A DNA stretch of 64,000 nt from Himantopus leucocephalus (GCA_003993805.1 RSEF01000004.1:15254633-15318632); one strand, 5' to 3'. Counted from the first letter of the stretch, positions 12,557 through 24,310 are shown. Translations and numbers: made by a program. The notes: a model not told the origin generated them from the sequence alone.

Positions 12557-13374
12557 CACCTTCGTGCAAATTCAAATAGGAGGAAGGCGACTCCAGCTGG
12601 TGGCTCCGCTCTCCCACTCGAGAAGATGGCCAACGAAGCCACAGAAGAGAAGCCGGGCCCGGGCAGAGCTGTGGAAGGATGCTCTCCAGACGGAGCGACT
12701 CGGCGTGCGGCAGGGGGAGCGCGATGCTCTGGGCCGGGGCTGCCCAGCCACTTCCACCCGACATAACCCAAGCTGCCACGGGAAAAGGCCGTTTTCTCTG
12801 ATCAATGGGTTTGGTTTTTTTTCAAAATACCTGAATATTTTCTTTCTGCTTTCTTAATATTTTTTTATTTCCCTAAATTTCTCATGGAGCTTCACCAGCT
12901 CCGCTTACAACAGCGCTTCTCACCCCACCGGGAAAAGACAGCAGGCATGGATTAATTTTTGAGGAAAGCTGCTCTCATGCCAATGCACTTGGCAATAGAG
13001 AATACAAGAAGAGCTATCCCAAAAATGCAGTATTTATGAGAGGAGTGGTTTCTAAAATTGTTTTTGCTATGGATACCAAGAAGCACCACCTGATTCCTGA
13101 CTACTCTCTTGTGCACATGTTCTTGTATGAGTATTTTTAAAGGTGACTTGAGCATCTATTTCACAGAACTCCTATCTCAAAGCAAAGCGGTTCCAGCCGG
13201 ACATTCAGCATAACCGTTTTCCGAAAGTCACTGCAGTGAGTTTGCAAATGGAAAATGCACTTTTATACCTACAGAAAAAATAAAACGTTGCCTGCAGAAA
13301 CAGAGAGATTCTCTTGGCGCGACTGTGATCCTAAGATTTAATTATCTCAGCACAGAACTGCAGGTATCAATGCT

Positions 13375-13653
13375 TCAGAGATAAAGAACAAACAAGGCAA
13401 TTATTCCCAGAAGTCCTCCTTTTTCCCCTCTAACAATCACAAGGGTTACAAACATGCCAAGGTCAAAGAATGTGTAATAAAGAAATTTATTTCCAATTGG
13501 AATGCACAGAAACCTTGCACTATAATGGTGGAAGAGCAGTGGTGTGAAACTCAGCAGAGCCGAGATGAATGCATGGCTAAAGATCATAAAGACTATCACA
13601 GAACCGTGTCTGAAATGACAAGGAATAAAATTAACAAGCATCTTTCCAACCAA
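13375..13653 (-). other. Hydrophobic open frame with a splice-acceptor-like start
   Basis: I do not recognise this 92-codon minus-strand open frame. Its translation is markedly hydrophobic, with three candidate membrane segments: about residues 19-40 (around IFSHAFISALLSF), 63-75 (around LGMFVTLVIV) and 80-92 (LLGIIALFVLYL). A pyrimidine-rich acceptor-like site, TTTTATTCCTTGTCATTTCAG in pattern, ends at 13610, so an exon could begin at 13609 and run to the stop at 13375. Codon choice is unremarkable for a vertebrate gene. There is no clear donor or nearby polyadenylation signal after the stop, and no homologue comes to mind. It could be an exon or retrocopy of a membrane protein, or a chance frame. 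Confidence 0.2.
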
Positions 13654-14662
13654 CTCAAACTCTTTACCCCTACAATTTCCCGCTGAGCTGCCTCACACGG
13701 GCCCAGCCCAGAGATGTGCCGTCTATTAGACATCCACGGTCTGTCTTAGGGATGGCTCCAAGCTGTACAGCGTAGCTCTGGGTTTGAGCTTCTCCGGGGT
13801 TTGCCCTCTCTAATGTCAATGGATTGGATTAGAGAGCAGATAAAAAAAAAAAAAAAGCCCTGTACGGCAGCAGGCTCAGAAGCCTCTAAAAGCAACACAC
13901 AACAGGATTGAAACACATCGTTCAATTTAAAATTTCCTTAAAGAAATAAGGATGTTGCTTGTTTAAAAGAAAGACAAACAAACCAAACTGTACAAACGAT
14001 GCTGCGCTGCAGCTTACACTGAGATTAGAAATACTCATGCCGTACCTCCAACGGAGCAAGCCTCCATCATCTTTTTTCTTTTTTTTTTTTCTGTATATCG
14101 TAACATTTTCAGATATAAAGGCAGGAAAAGTGTAATTCAGTCCAAAAAAAGGAGGAATTACCCTATGTACTCCACTGGCCTGAAACCTAGGGCCACATCA
14201 CTGCGCTACGGCAATTTGTTCACTGCTTACAGCACAAAGTAAACCAGAAGGTATTTTTAAGTGAAAATAATGATTTGGACAGTTTCAAGTTTTGTACTTC
14301 AGACTTTTTAAAAACCTCACCAAAAAATATTACAATTTTTCTTTTAAAAAGATGGACAGTTCCTTGCTATTCAACTTGCAACGACAATATTTAACCCAAA
14401 CTTTCCAGGTGATCTCCCTCTCAGCGAGAGCCCAAAAACATCAAAGTTTTTGCCGTCAAAGTTATTTATTTGGGAAATTCTTGAAAATAGCAACTGACAC
14501 AGTAAAACCATAACACTTTATTCAGCATGTGCAATTTTAAGCCAAGTATGCATATTTATGACAATGGACCTGACACATACCATAGGCCATATTTATAGAC
14601 ATTTTTGAGCTTGAGGATGTTAAAGCACACTATACATGACTTCAAACCTTCAATCCCCAAAT
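13654..14662. other. AT-rich unique sequence, nothing recognised
   Basis: No gene or repeat family is seen. The stretch has poly-A at about 13842-13856 and poly-T at about 14079-14090, and is AT-rich up to the start of the CR1 fragment. Confidence 0.45.
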
Positions 14663-15050
14663 CGTATCATTGAATCATAGACTTATAGAATGGTTTGGGT
14701 TGGAAGGGACCTTGAAGATCACCGAGTTCCAACCCCCCTGCCCTGGGCAGGGACACCTCCCACCAGCCCAGGTTGCTCCAAGCCCCATCCAACCTGGCCT
14801 TGAACACCTCCAGGGATGGGGCAGCCACAGCTTCTCGGGGCAACCTGCGCCACCATCTCACCACCCTCACAGTCAAGAATTTCTTCCTAATACCTAATCT
14901 AAATCTCCCCTCTTTCAGTGTAAAACCGTTCCCCCTCATCCTATGGCTCCCCTCCCTGATCCAGAGTCCTTCTGCAGCTTTCCTGGAGCCCCTTCAGGCA
15001 CCGGAAGGGGCTCTAAGGTCTCCCTGGAACCTTCTCTTCTCCAGGTTGCA
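14663..15050 (-). mobile_element. CR1 LINE, 3' fragment (inverted)
   Basis: This is the longest well-preserved CR1 end in the window, in reverse orientation. Reading + coordinates upward it starts with the terminal repeat (ATCATTGAATCATAGACTTA), then GAATGGTTTGGGTTGGAAGG, the ACACCTCCCACCAGCCCAGG and GGGGCAGCCACAGCTTCTCG boxes, AAGAATTTCTTCCTAATACC, and finally CTTCTCTTCTCCAGGTTGCA, where the copy is 5'-truncated at about 15050. The element covers about 390 bases of the CR1 3' region and holds no intact protein. It shares very similar boxes with the fragment at 21.85 kb, so both are probably from related avian subfamilies. Confidence 0.96.
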
Positions 15051-16199
15051 GTAGAGTAGTACAACTCAATTCATTTTGCGGATGGGCATTAATAATTTAC
15101 CAAAGAGTGCAGAATAGCAGAATAAGGAGTTAGACATGGATGTCCGAGCTTCCAGTCCTTCAGGCAGTAGACGTGCCCTGAAATGATCACACTGGGCATG
15201 ACATTATACGCCCTTCCGAGCACTTTGGCTGGCCTTCGCTAGAGACCGGCTGCTGGGCTGACTCCCTACGTAAACGGTTTACGGTTTTACAATAAACGGT
15301 AGGAAGAAGTGAGGGTGGGATCATTTTGATTTGGCTGTGTGCATTACAGCTTGCTCACTGATACACGCGTAGTTCTTTATGCCGTGTTCTCAACTTTTTT
15401 TTTTTTAAATTGAAAAGTCTGAATTTCTTGCAAAAAATTCCACCCATTGACTACTCTGTGGTTGGCAGTGAAGGCAAAAGGAATAAATAGAGGATGCAGC
15501 ATTTAGGTCGGGGAAAAAAAATACTACCCTTGCTCCAAATCATAATTTTACTAGAATAATATTGCAAATTAAAACCACCCAAAATTAAATAATAGTTATA
15601 ACTGTTGGAGCATTGCCAGTCTTTCCCACCAGCGCGAAGGCAGCTCCTAACCCCAGCTCCCACTGTGTTGGGGCTGCAGCCGGAGCCCAGCAATCCCCCT
15701 GAGCCTCACCGGGCACCTCAGCTCTCTGCAGCTCACAGCCTGACTAATGCCCCACTAACAGACTCCTCCAAGGACTTCTCAGGAGGCAATGAGCAAATTC
15801 AAGCAAAGAAACGCAAGTTTTTAGCAACGAGGAAGGGAGAAAATACTGCGGTATCTCCTAGAGCATGGAAGAGATATGCGAAGCTCAGCCAACACTCTAC
15901 TTGTCTCTGTTGCTGCTATTTTTTGTGCACATGCTACAATTCTACAACACAGGCGAGCAAACTGTCAACGGATAGCAAACCTCAACTAGAAGGCAACAAG
16001 CTCTTTTTCCAGTTGAAATGCACCCTCGCTGGCAGAAGCAATGAGTTCTCGCCTCTCCCAGGCGCAGTTGTTGCCAGCGGTGGTCGCCTTCACATCAGAC
16101 AATGTCCCACCACGCAGAGGACAAAACCAACCTGAGAAGGGTGGATGAGGCAAGGAGGATGAGGAGAAGGACTGAAAAGGACGAGGAAAGGTGAGAAAA

Positions 16200-16380
16200 A
16201 GACGTCAGCAACGGATGCGCTGTACTGAGCCAGCGACCGCTCCGGCCACAAATCAACGCGCTCCCCCCGCGCAGCCAGGGCACAAACTGGTGGTGTAAAT
16301 CACAGCGGCGCGATTGCGAAGTGACTCACTTGTCATATTCGTGTCGCCAGCGCCGCAGACCTGCAGGCGGGAGGCTCTGC
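16200..16380. promoter_or_regulatory. Small CpG-rich patch with an AP-1-like site
   Basis: About 19 CpG dinucleotides occur in roughly 180 bases, clearly above the flanks. A TGACTCA heptamer, the consensus for AP-1 (FOS/JUN) dimers, lies at 16322-16328. CpG clusters of this size may mark a weak promoter or enhancer. No open frame or splice site linked to it could be recognised, so the regulatory role is an inference from composition only. Confidence 0.25.
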
Positions 16381-16638
16381 CTCCGTTGTGTTCTTTGTAT
16401 GGGGGCAATCACAGAGATGCCACCACCATTACCAACAAAACGAGAAGGTAACGATGCAGGATGCACCGCAGCCTGGCTGGAGAGCTGAGAGATGAAGAGT
16501 AGTACTTCATATCGCTACCTGAGCCAGACAACCCCTGCTTCTTCCTTTCCCGAGGAGAGATACTTACTCCTAACTGAGTCTCTCTTATTACGGCGACAAT
16601 TCTCCCCTTCTCCCCGGGGATCAGCCGCACGGAGCTCG

Positions 16639-16656
16639 CTCTCTCTCTCTCTCTCT
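16639..16656. repeat. CT dinucleotide microsatellite
   Basis: There are nine CT units in a row, followed by a pyrimidine-rich stretch ending in TTGTTGCAG. The pyrimidine tract plus AG makes an acceptor-like sequence, but the downstream frame closes quickly. Confidence 0.9.
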
Positions 16657-17779
16657 TCTTGTTGTTGCAGCTGCTGTTAAACTGTGCTTGCCGATCGATC
16701 CATGCCTGAAAAAACTTCAGGAAGCGTGCGCTCCTGGCCGAGCCCTGCCAGGATGGGAGGACCTTCCACCTCCTGCCGAAAAAAAAGCTCCTTTGACACC
16801 CTCCTCCTGCACCGTGGGACACTTCATGCAACCTGCGGGCCACGGAGAGACAGAGCGGGGGGGGAAAAATGAGTGAAAAACCAAGTTTTCCTCATTTTCT
16901 ACCTGAACGGCTCTTTGTGCAGGGATGGTTTTGGGTGCGATGCCTTGGCCGCGCGCAACCATGCCCGGCACTGTTAATGAACCAAGAACCCACACCAATT
17001 TTCTGCTTAGTTTTCTGTTTAGAAAGAGGCGAATATAGGACATCAAAGTTTAGGACGTTGGCTTTCAAACCTCAGGTGGCTGAGAACATTTTTAAGGTGC
17101 ACCAGTCGGTAGGCATCACCGTTGCCCTTCTCAGGCCATTTTGCAGACGTTGCCAAGAGGAGAGCACTTTCGCAGACGTGAAAGCGCATCGTGTGAGCCG
17201 TCTCCTTTGCTTGGCTCCGGAGGGGCAGGGGGAGACCAGCGCTGCCCACCGCAGCCCAGGCAGCAAGGAGGGAATAACGACGAACAAGCGTTGCGTTGCC
17301 CCTCGACAGTTTTCTCGAGGAAAAAGCAAACGACGCACAGAAATTACCTGTACCGTTACACAACTCTGAGCGGTTCCATCCAAAGATAAAGATTTCCTAC
17401 CAACTTATAGACCGCTCCAAAGGTACTGCAGAGAGGCAGATTGTTCATATGTTACCAGGGAAAGGCAGGCCCTGCTACAACAAATAACACTTCCGAAAGG
17501 ATCCGTTACAACCCCGAGCTGCCTGAAACCTCCTCTTTTCAGCAAAACACTGCCAGATACCGAGCTGACCTGATGTTTCCAGCACTGACTGAATATACGC
17601 GTTTATTTTTGTTTTCCGGAGGGATTCCGAGCCCGCCCGCCCGCCCGCAGCCCCCCGCGGCACACACACAAAGGAGGGAGGAGGACCACGGCTTCTCCAA
17701 AGAGAACGGAGTTACTGAGGTCTGAAATAGCGCGGCGCAAAGGTCACGTCATTACTGCAGCGGCTGGTGACCAGGGGAG

Positions 17780-18025
17780 AACAGCCACGGGTTAAAAAAA
17801 AAAAATAATAAAATTTGGAAAATAAATGCGTTTGCTAATTCATTTTTATTCTGTGTGAAAATGTAAATTGGGTGCAAAAATAAAACAAACAGAAGAGGCC
17901 TAATTATTTATACAGGCATTTTAATCAAACAATGAATAGCACGCAGCAACCTTCTACATCAATTAATAAAGCTGGCTTCTGCAAAACAAAAGAGTTACAC
18001 CATGTGCCCTAATTACAAAATCCAG
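17780..18025. promoter_or_regulatory. Candidate conserved non-coding element (AT-rich, homeodomain sites)
   Basis: This 245-base block is AT-rich, free of repeats beyond an initial A-run, and dense in homeodomain core sites: TAATTA at 17901-17906, AATTAATAAA at 17961-17970 and TAATTA at 18010-18015. Such blocks are common among vertebrate developmental enhancers. Its status as conserved is inferred from composition; no alignment was possible. Confidence 0.25.
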
Positions 18026-18225
18026 CCTGGAGATGCTTTTTGTTTTGTTCCTCCCCCCGTACACCTGGCTTAATATATACCCACTGCATTCCTGCGCTGA
18101 GGACACTCGTTAGCCCCGCTCTCTATTTACAAATTCATTACTGTACTGCATATTTACTAATGTCTCTGACAGTAGGAGTGGTCATAATGCAGCACTCGGA
18201 GGCAAAACAGCAGCTAATTGAACGC

Positions 18226-18281
18226 AGGGGCTGGGGGGGGGGGCCGGGGAGGGGGGGGCTGCTCCCTTTNNNNNNNNNNNN
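18226..18281. other. G-rich tract running into a 12-base gap
   Basis: Runs of G (G4, G11, G4 and G8) could form a G-quadruplex on the + strand. The tract ends at a gap of 12 N (18270-18281). The same 11 bases, CTGCTCCCTTT, lie immediately before and after the gap, so the contig ends overlap and the gap probably contains little or no missing sequence. Confidence 0.8.
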
Positions 18282-19969
18282 CTGCTCCCTTTCTCTGTGC
18301 GGGAGGCAGCTGCTTCCACTTAAGCTCAGCACATTTCACGAGACGAGGATAAAACAGAAGCTATTCGGCGTTTGCGTTAGGTTCCAGGGAGCCAACCTCT
18401 CTGCTCCGCATTAACAAAGCGTGCTTTGCAACGTGTTTCTTCACGTCTTACCTTGGGCTTCACTCGATCAGACCATCATTCACCACCGTAGCGTATGTGA
18501 CCAAACTGGCTAAGGACGAGCTGTCACCTTTTTTGACGAATCGGGGCTTACGCCTTCTGGAAAGGGATATACCAAAAGAAGCCCCAGTGCTTCGCGGCTT
18601 CACGCGCATCCCTGGCGCAGGGGTTTGGGCTTGGTGCGGCGGAGCAGAGGAGCCGACAGCATCTCGGTGCAAGCAGTCCGTGCTAATTAATGCGTTTTGT
18701 CCCCAGTTCAACAGGGTTTGGGGTGCAGGGGATGCTGCTTGTTTAAGTAGCGACAACAAAAGGCAACATATAAATTGTTAAAAGCCCTCTGAGCCATTAA
18801 CCGCAAGTTAATGAACGTTTTATGAATCGATCGCTTTGCCAGTGCACAAAACCCGAAACTACTTCAGGGCTTTCTCTGGGGCTCAGCAACGAGCGGTTTG
18901 ACCTGGGGCACTCGGAAAGTGGGGCCGTTAAACGCCAGAACAGCCCCCCGCGCTGGGGGCGCTCTGCCCCTTTGAAAAGGGTAAGCGAAGCTCTCCCTCC
19001 TTCTCGTCTGAACAAACACAAACCACACCTGGGAACTGAGAAAATGCCTCAATTCACATTTTCAAAGCACCCCTCCCCGCAGCTCACGGGTGAGGAAGGA
19101 AGATGCATATGCCCGGGTTTCCCAGGAGGGACAAGATGTCACCTGAGGAGGTAAAAACCTGGCAAAACGTCACAAGGAGGACATCCAAGCAGAGGAGGAC
19201 AGAAGCCAGGGCTCGGTCTCCCATCGTGTCCGGTAACGTGTGTTAGCATCTCCGGGCTAATGGAGCCCACCACAGGTAACGCTGGCAGGAAAGAAGCAAC
19301 AGTCGAGTTCACGCTCACGACAGTGGTACCAGGTCCATCTTCTGGATGCTCATCTACCGCTTGTGCTCCTCTCCGAGCCCACGGAAGAGATCGGCTCTGC
19401 CAGGGCTCGGCAGCTTCAAGCTTTGGGTGCATCCATTCGCCCAGCTGTGCAAACGGGTTATGACAGCCGCTTGCGAGTACGGAGCCTTTTGAGGACTATT
19501 TCTAAAAAGGACGGCTCATATTTTGTGTTTGGCGTCGCAGAAGAGCTAAAAATGGTGATGATGTCAGATGAGCGTTCATTCACACAAATGGAAAAATATT
19601 TCTGTAAAATAAAACCAAATAGGAGAGACAGATTCCCTTTTGTCTCTTTTAGCGGCACGAGGCGAGAGACTGATAAATTAATTTCAAAAATTTCATGCTA
19701 GAAAAATCGCCCTCATTTAATACATTCGGTCTAAATATTAATCTAGAGAAAGTTTTACACGCTTTGGGAGCGTGGGGCAGATTGCTTTAAAACCCAAAGT
19801 GTATGTTTACAGATTAGGTTCCATTTCTCAACAGGTAGGACAGGCTGGTAAACAGCAGCAAAAACGATGACGGGATTTGGCTGGTGCCTTCCTGAAACCA
19901 TCCGTATTTACTTTGTATGCTTGTAAGTCCTTCATCCAGAAGTCAGGCACTGCAGTGCCAATAGCGCAT
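18282..19969. other. Unique sequence, no gene recognised
   Basis: No gene or repeat family is recognised. The part from about 18560 to 19010 is somewhat CpG-enriched. Open frames are short and overlap between strands. Confidence 0.4.
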
Positions 19970-20310
19970 GTGGTGCTTTCCACGAGGCACAAAAATACAA
20001 ATATAGAAACGCAATTGCAATTTAAATCCGTGAGAAAAATTGATTTTTGAAACTCACACCAAATGTAATCAGATACTATTGAAGTTCAATTATTCTTTGT
20101 TATGTTTAAAAAATTTTGTTAATATGTAGTTGATTCTCCTGGAGAATATCATTCAATTAGAAAGCTCTCCAAATTTCAGAACTGATGCTTATGTGTAGTC
20201 AGAGAAAATGTTCAAAAATGTACTTGTCAGCTCATGTTGCATAATAGACCATGTTTCAAAGGCAAGCAAGTTGCACACTCAGTGCCTGCAATTACAAATT
20301 ACCAACATGA
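19970..20310. promoter_or_regulatory. Candidate conserved non-coding element
   Basis: This is a 340-base AT-rich block with high sequence complexity, no repeats and few CpG. It contains ATTGCAATTTAAAT, TTCAATTAGAAA and GCAATTACAAATTA, words typical of homeodomain and POU factor sites. No frame stays open. I suggest a conserved element on the basis of texture alone. Confidence 0.25.
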
Positions 20311-21846
20311 GTCATGTTTTGGGTTCGACTGCATGTAGGTGCCTCATGCCCTAAATCCGAGTTGCCAAAGTTTAAACAATGGAGTTTTCAACAGCATCTT
20401 GCACTGACAACAACAACAAAAGCCAAACACCGACAGAATACAGAAGCTACGGAACAGAAGACATCCACTTCTCCCTATTATCTTGACATTGCAATTCCGA
20501 GAAATAATGGAAAAACAAAAGCAGGTGCCGAGTTCTCGCTCCGAACCCCACAGCTGGGTGTGCAACACGGCTCTGTGCAAGTGGCACCAGCTGAGTCCCC
20601 ACCTCCTCTCCGCACTAGCGGTCCAAATAGATGCTCGGGTGCCACCACGTGAAAGCGAGACCCGTTAAAAATGAAGACGATTAATGATCAGTATCTGCCA
20701 CAAAAGGAGTTCACCCATTTGCAGCCGTCAATGTACAAACCTCAGTATCAACAGCAAGAATCACCCTTTCTTCTGCCTTCCCATCCCCTTGGAGTCTTCT
20801 TCAGAAGTACAGGACACGACCACTGAACAATGTCACCGTTAGCCAGAGAAATATTCATACATAATCGCTGGTAGACTGTACAACCTGACGCCAACCTCCC
20901 ATCCTCCTATAGACTCTGTAACGATCTATTAGTAACATTTATTAGTGTCCTTTAACAACTCCCGTAATGAGTCACTTAAAAAATAAAATAAATCATTTTT
21001 ATTGTAATTCCCTGCCTCTTTAGGAAGACACAGCTCATTGACAAATAAAATCTACCTACTGAACAACAAGACCTTAGCTGTGACATTGTGAGCAGTGAAA
21101 TAACACTTGGAGAATAGATGTATTCCAGAACCAAATATCCCCAGGGAGCTCGGATGTTAAAAGCAACAGCACTTGCAATTTTGGATATACACATCTGAAA
21201 TGTCCTTCCAGGCTACACCACAAATTTCGCAGGTAAGAAAAACAACAACAGGAAAAAAACCCCTAAGTGCTAACCAGAAATGTGATTCAGAGAGGAGAGA
21301 TGCTACAAACAGGGCTGCTTTCTCAGCGAGCAGCAGGACTTCTCCTCTTTGTGATTTACAGATACTTAAAAACAAGTAGGTTAATGAAGCAACAATACAC
21401 TGACTGCAGAGCGCTGATTAATACAAACTTCACAGCATAGTGAAGCCAATTCAGCACTAAGGCCATGTCCGAGCGGTTTGGCTGGGCTTCTTGAGAAAAG
21501 AGGCCTCGAAAACGCCGCAATAGCATTTACTGCATCGCATTAACTAAATAAAATAATTCCTGAGAAACAGCTGTGTGCATCTCCACTGTACGCAGACCAA
21601 ACAAAAGTATGGATAGTTTACAGTATTCGGCTTTTCACTCTGCATTTTGATCTTGGCTTGCTTCAGTATTTTCACTATTAGCTTTTTAACTTGGAAGGAG
21701 CTTGGTCCACTGAATCGATTGCACAATTAACCATCGGGAGTCTAAATGAGACTCTGACACTCCATCTCTTTGCCTCAGTTTCCTCTTCTGTAAGGCAAAG
21801 GCAATACCGCTGGCTTGGGGATGAACCACAGAAATGCCTGGGAAGC
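20311..21846. other. Unique sequence, nothing recognised
   Basis: No gene or repeat is recognised. A short CAA-type repeat occurs at about 20408-20420. Sequence just before 21846 joins the CR1 fragment without a visible target-site duplication, as is normal for CR1. Confidence 0.4.
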
Positions 21847-22113
21847 ATTACGAGGGGGAACGGTTTTAAACTGGAAGAAGGGAGATATAGATTAGATATT
21901 AGGAAGAAATGCTTCATTATGAGGGTGGTGAGACGGTGGCGCAGGTTGCCCCGAGAAGCTGTGGCTGCCCCATCCCTGGAGGTGTTCAAGGCCAGGTTGG
22001 ACGGGGCTTGGAGCAACCTGGGCTGGTGGGAGGTGTCCCTGCCCAGGGCAGGGGGGGTGGAACGAGATGGTCTTTAAGGTCCCTTCCAACCCAAACCATT
22101 CTGTGATTCTATG
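21847..22113 (+). mobile_element. CR1 LINE, 3' fragment
   Basis: The copy begins at about 21847 in the conserved GAGGGGGAACGGTTTTAAAC box. It continues through TAGATATTAGGAAGAAATGC, the GGTTGCCCCGAGAAGCTGTG box and CCATCCCTGGAGGTGTTCAA to GGTCCCTTCCAACCCAAACC, and ends in TTCTGTGATTCTATGAA. It is 5'-truncated and non-coding. It is nearly collinear with the inverted copy at 14.66-15.05 kb and with the gapped copy at 23.75 kb. Confidence 0.96.
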
Positions 22114-23753
22114 AAGCGTTTTGAACACTTAAAAATATGTGATTTCACTTTCTGTTAGGAAGCACAATAGCATCCGTTCCTCAGCCAGCAGGACCAGGAG
22201 CCCGCTTGCCACCAGCAAAGGAAGACAGCACGGCCCCGACAGCTCTCACGGGCACTGCGCCCCTGAGCCGCCCAACCCACCGGCCGGCCTGGCCAGAACC
22301 GCTTGGTTGGGAAGAGATGAGGTTAACAGAAAACAAGATGCAGAAGCATCTTCAAATTCTTCAAGGGGCTTTTTCAGGGGGCAAAGATGACCTCGGAAGA
22401 CCCTGGACCAGCAGGAACCAGCCACCCACAAACCGGGAGCGGTGTAGGGTCAAGCCACCTCAGCTGTTCGCACTAGCAGTAAAGAACACTCGGTCTAAGC
22501 CTCAGTCTACGCGCGTGCAATCCAAGCATCACTTCCCAGAGCTGCGTCTGAACAGCTGATGCCGTGCTCTCCTAGAAAAAATGTGCTGCTGGAGGAGGGA
22601 ACCCATCCAGCTTCTGTCCTCACCTCCAAAACCTGAGACATTTGTATGCACCCAAGCACTGTGGTCCTTCCAGCTAACCACAAGGTACTGCAGCAATATT
22701 TTACATTTTTCCTTTTTTTTGTCCCCGAAAAAAGATATCAATGAATCTACAATTTCTTATTTGTACATCAGTATCTCTACCCACCACCTAAAATGAGGAT
22801 TTCCTGAGTCACACCAAATAAAAAAAAAAGACAGAATTGAAAGGGAGGGGCCTTGACCAGGGTTAGTGAGACCATACCAGGTCCATTTTTTAACCAGCTT
22901 TTCCACCCCTGACAACAGCGTAGCCAAGTCCAGAAGTGATGTGAATTGCACGATGGCTGTTTAGCAGTCAATGACACGCTACTGGAGGTCTCAACCCAGT
23001 TCTCAGTGAACAAATGGCTGTATAAAAATAGCCATTACCTAAGATGACCATTTTCATTCCAGGACAAAAGAACATCAGGCTGGAAATTGCAGAATTAATC
23101 CCTTGAGATTACAACCCACCACAACGTCTTATGTTTAATTGGCAGTGGGGGAAAAAAAATAAAAAAAAAATAATCACATAGTGGCGACCAAGAACAAAGG
23201 ACTCATAATGAGAATTAATTTCAACATAAGTACCACCGAAACACAGGGCAAACCGCACCCTCTATTAAAAGTTATACCAGTGGCTACTGGGCATCAGCTG
23301 AAAACAGAGGTGCTCCCTTCGTTGCTGCGTGAATTGTTATAACCTGGCTTCTTTGCTCTCAGACTCAGCCTGGGATCGAAGGGGGAACAGGCACCAAACA
23401 CGGAGATGTCAGGGTGCAAGAGGGGAAACTCTGCTCCGGCCGTGTTTTGCCACCTTTACACGGGATCTGCAGGACTGCCAGCCTTGCTCCAGCACCAGTC
23501 TTCTGCTCCCGCTGTCGGTATGCCGAGTTAGTCACCATATAACCCAACCGGTAAAAAAAAAAAGAGTTAAAAAACCAACAAAAACATATCAACAAACAAA
23601 GCAAAATACAGTGTTGGGGTTTTTTTTATTTGACTCCATTTGTTTCTGCTATTTGGAGACATTTTTCCCTTTTTTTTTTTAAATTTATGTCTACCATCAC
23701 CTAATAAAAAGGAATGCCAGTTGGAAACTATGGGCGACCTAAAAAAAAGAGCC
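22114..23753. other. Unique sequence between two CR1 ends
   Basis: No gene is recognised. A-rich tracts occur at about 22820-22832, 23151-23172 and 23552-23565, and T-rich tracts at about 23620-23630 and 23669-23682. Open frames are at most 117 codons and lack motifs. Confidence 0.4.
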
Positions 23754-23927
23754 CATGTGATAGGATGAGGGGGAATAGCTCTAAACTGGAAGAGGGGACA
23801 TTTAGATGAGATATTAGGAAGAAATTCTTTACTCTGAGGGTGGTGAGGCACTAGAACAGGTTGCCCCGAGAAGCTGTGGCTGCCCCATCCCTGGAGGTGT
23901 TCAANNCAGCCATTCTATGATTCTATG
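23754..23927 (+). mobile_element. CR1 LINE, 3' fragment collapsed by a gap
   Basis: The copy starts at about 23754 with a GATAGGATGAGGGGGAATAG box and runs to TGGAGGTGTTCAA, then meets two N at 23905-23906 and resumes directly at CATTCTATGATTCTATG, the element's terminal repeat. About 120 bases that the other CR1 copies hold here, from GGCCAGGTTGG to CCCTTCCAACCC, are absent. Loss exactly at the gap suggests an assembly collapse rather than a biological deletion. No protein is encoded. Confidence 0.93.
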
Positions 23928-24310
23928 CGTTCCCTTCCACCTAGCACGCTGCATCTCCTCATTCTTTACACTAAAACTCGCTAAATTTGTGACAGAAAAC
24001 CCCTGTCCGTTTGAATCCCGGGCTGGGGCTGCGCTGGGATGGAAGCGAAAGGCTACAATTCAATCTTCAAAAAAACATGGCAGGATGGAAAGGCCAGTTA
24101 TACAAGTAGAGCATTTATTTGTTGTGACTCTAACGTTATTAAAAGAAGTAGTAGATTAGCACCAGGTTAGCATCAACCACAACAGCTCATCTACAGTGAC
24201 TAACCAGGGCAAACGGGGACAGCTGGTCTCATGCAGTAAGGAAGTCCGCAGCTTAAGCTGGATTCTCAAAAAAGACACCCCAAAGAGCGAAGGTGTAGAA
24301 GGAAGAGTAA

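Larger units (their letters stand above)
8831..13374. other. Unique sequence, no gene recognised
   Basis: Nothing recognisable as a gene or a known repeat family is present. Low-complexity features are the poly-A run with a gap at 9100-9120, an AAAAC-type repeat at about 12518-12555, and moderate CpG content at about 12600-12760. Open frames up to 150 codons (for example 11467-11919 +) have no domain and overlap open frames on the other strand. Confidence 0.45.
15051..17779. other. Unique sequence with CpG-rich patches, no gene recognised
   Basis: No gene is recognised. Within it lie an inverted repeat GTAAACGGTTTAC at about 15270-15282, a CT dinucleotide run at 16639-16656, a CCCG tetranucleotide run at about 17631-17649 and a CpG-enriched patch at 16200-16380, listed separately. 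Open frames up to 176 codons (15605-16135 +) lack domains. Confidence 0.4.

Noticed and set aside
14667..14939. Open frames inside CR1 ends (also 21691-22077, 21892-22128 and 4420-4749)
   Set aside because: These lie in the non-coding 3' region of CR1 copies. The same pseudo-peptide appears in each copy because the repeat is shared, which mimics a protein family.
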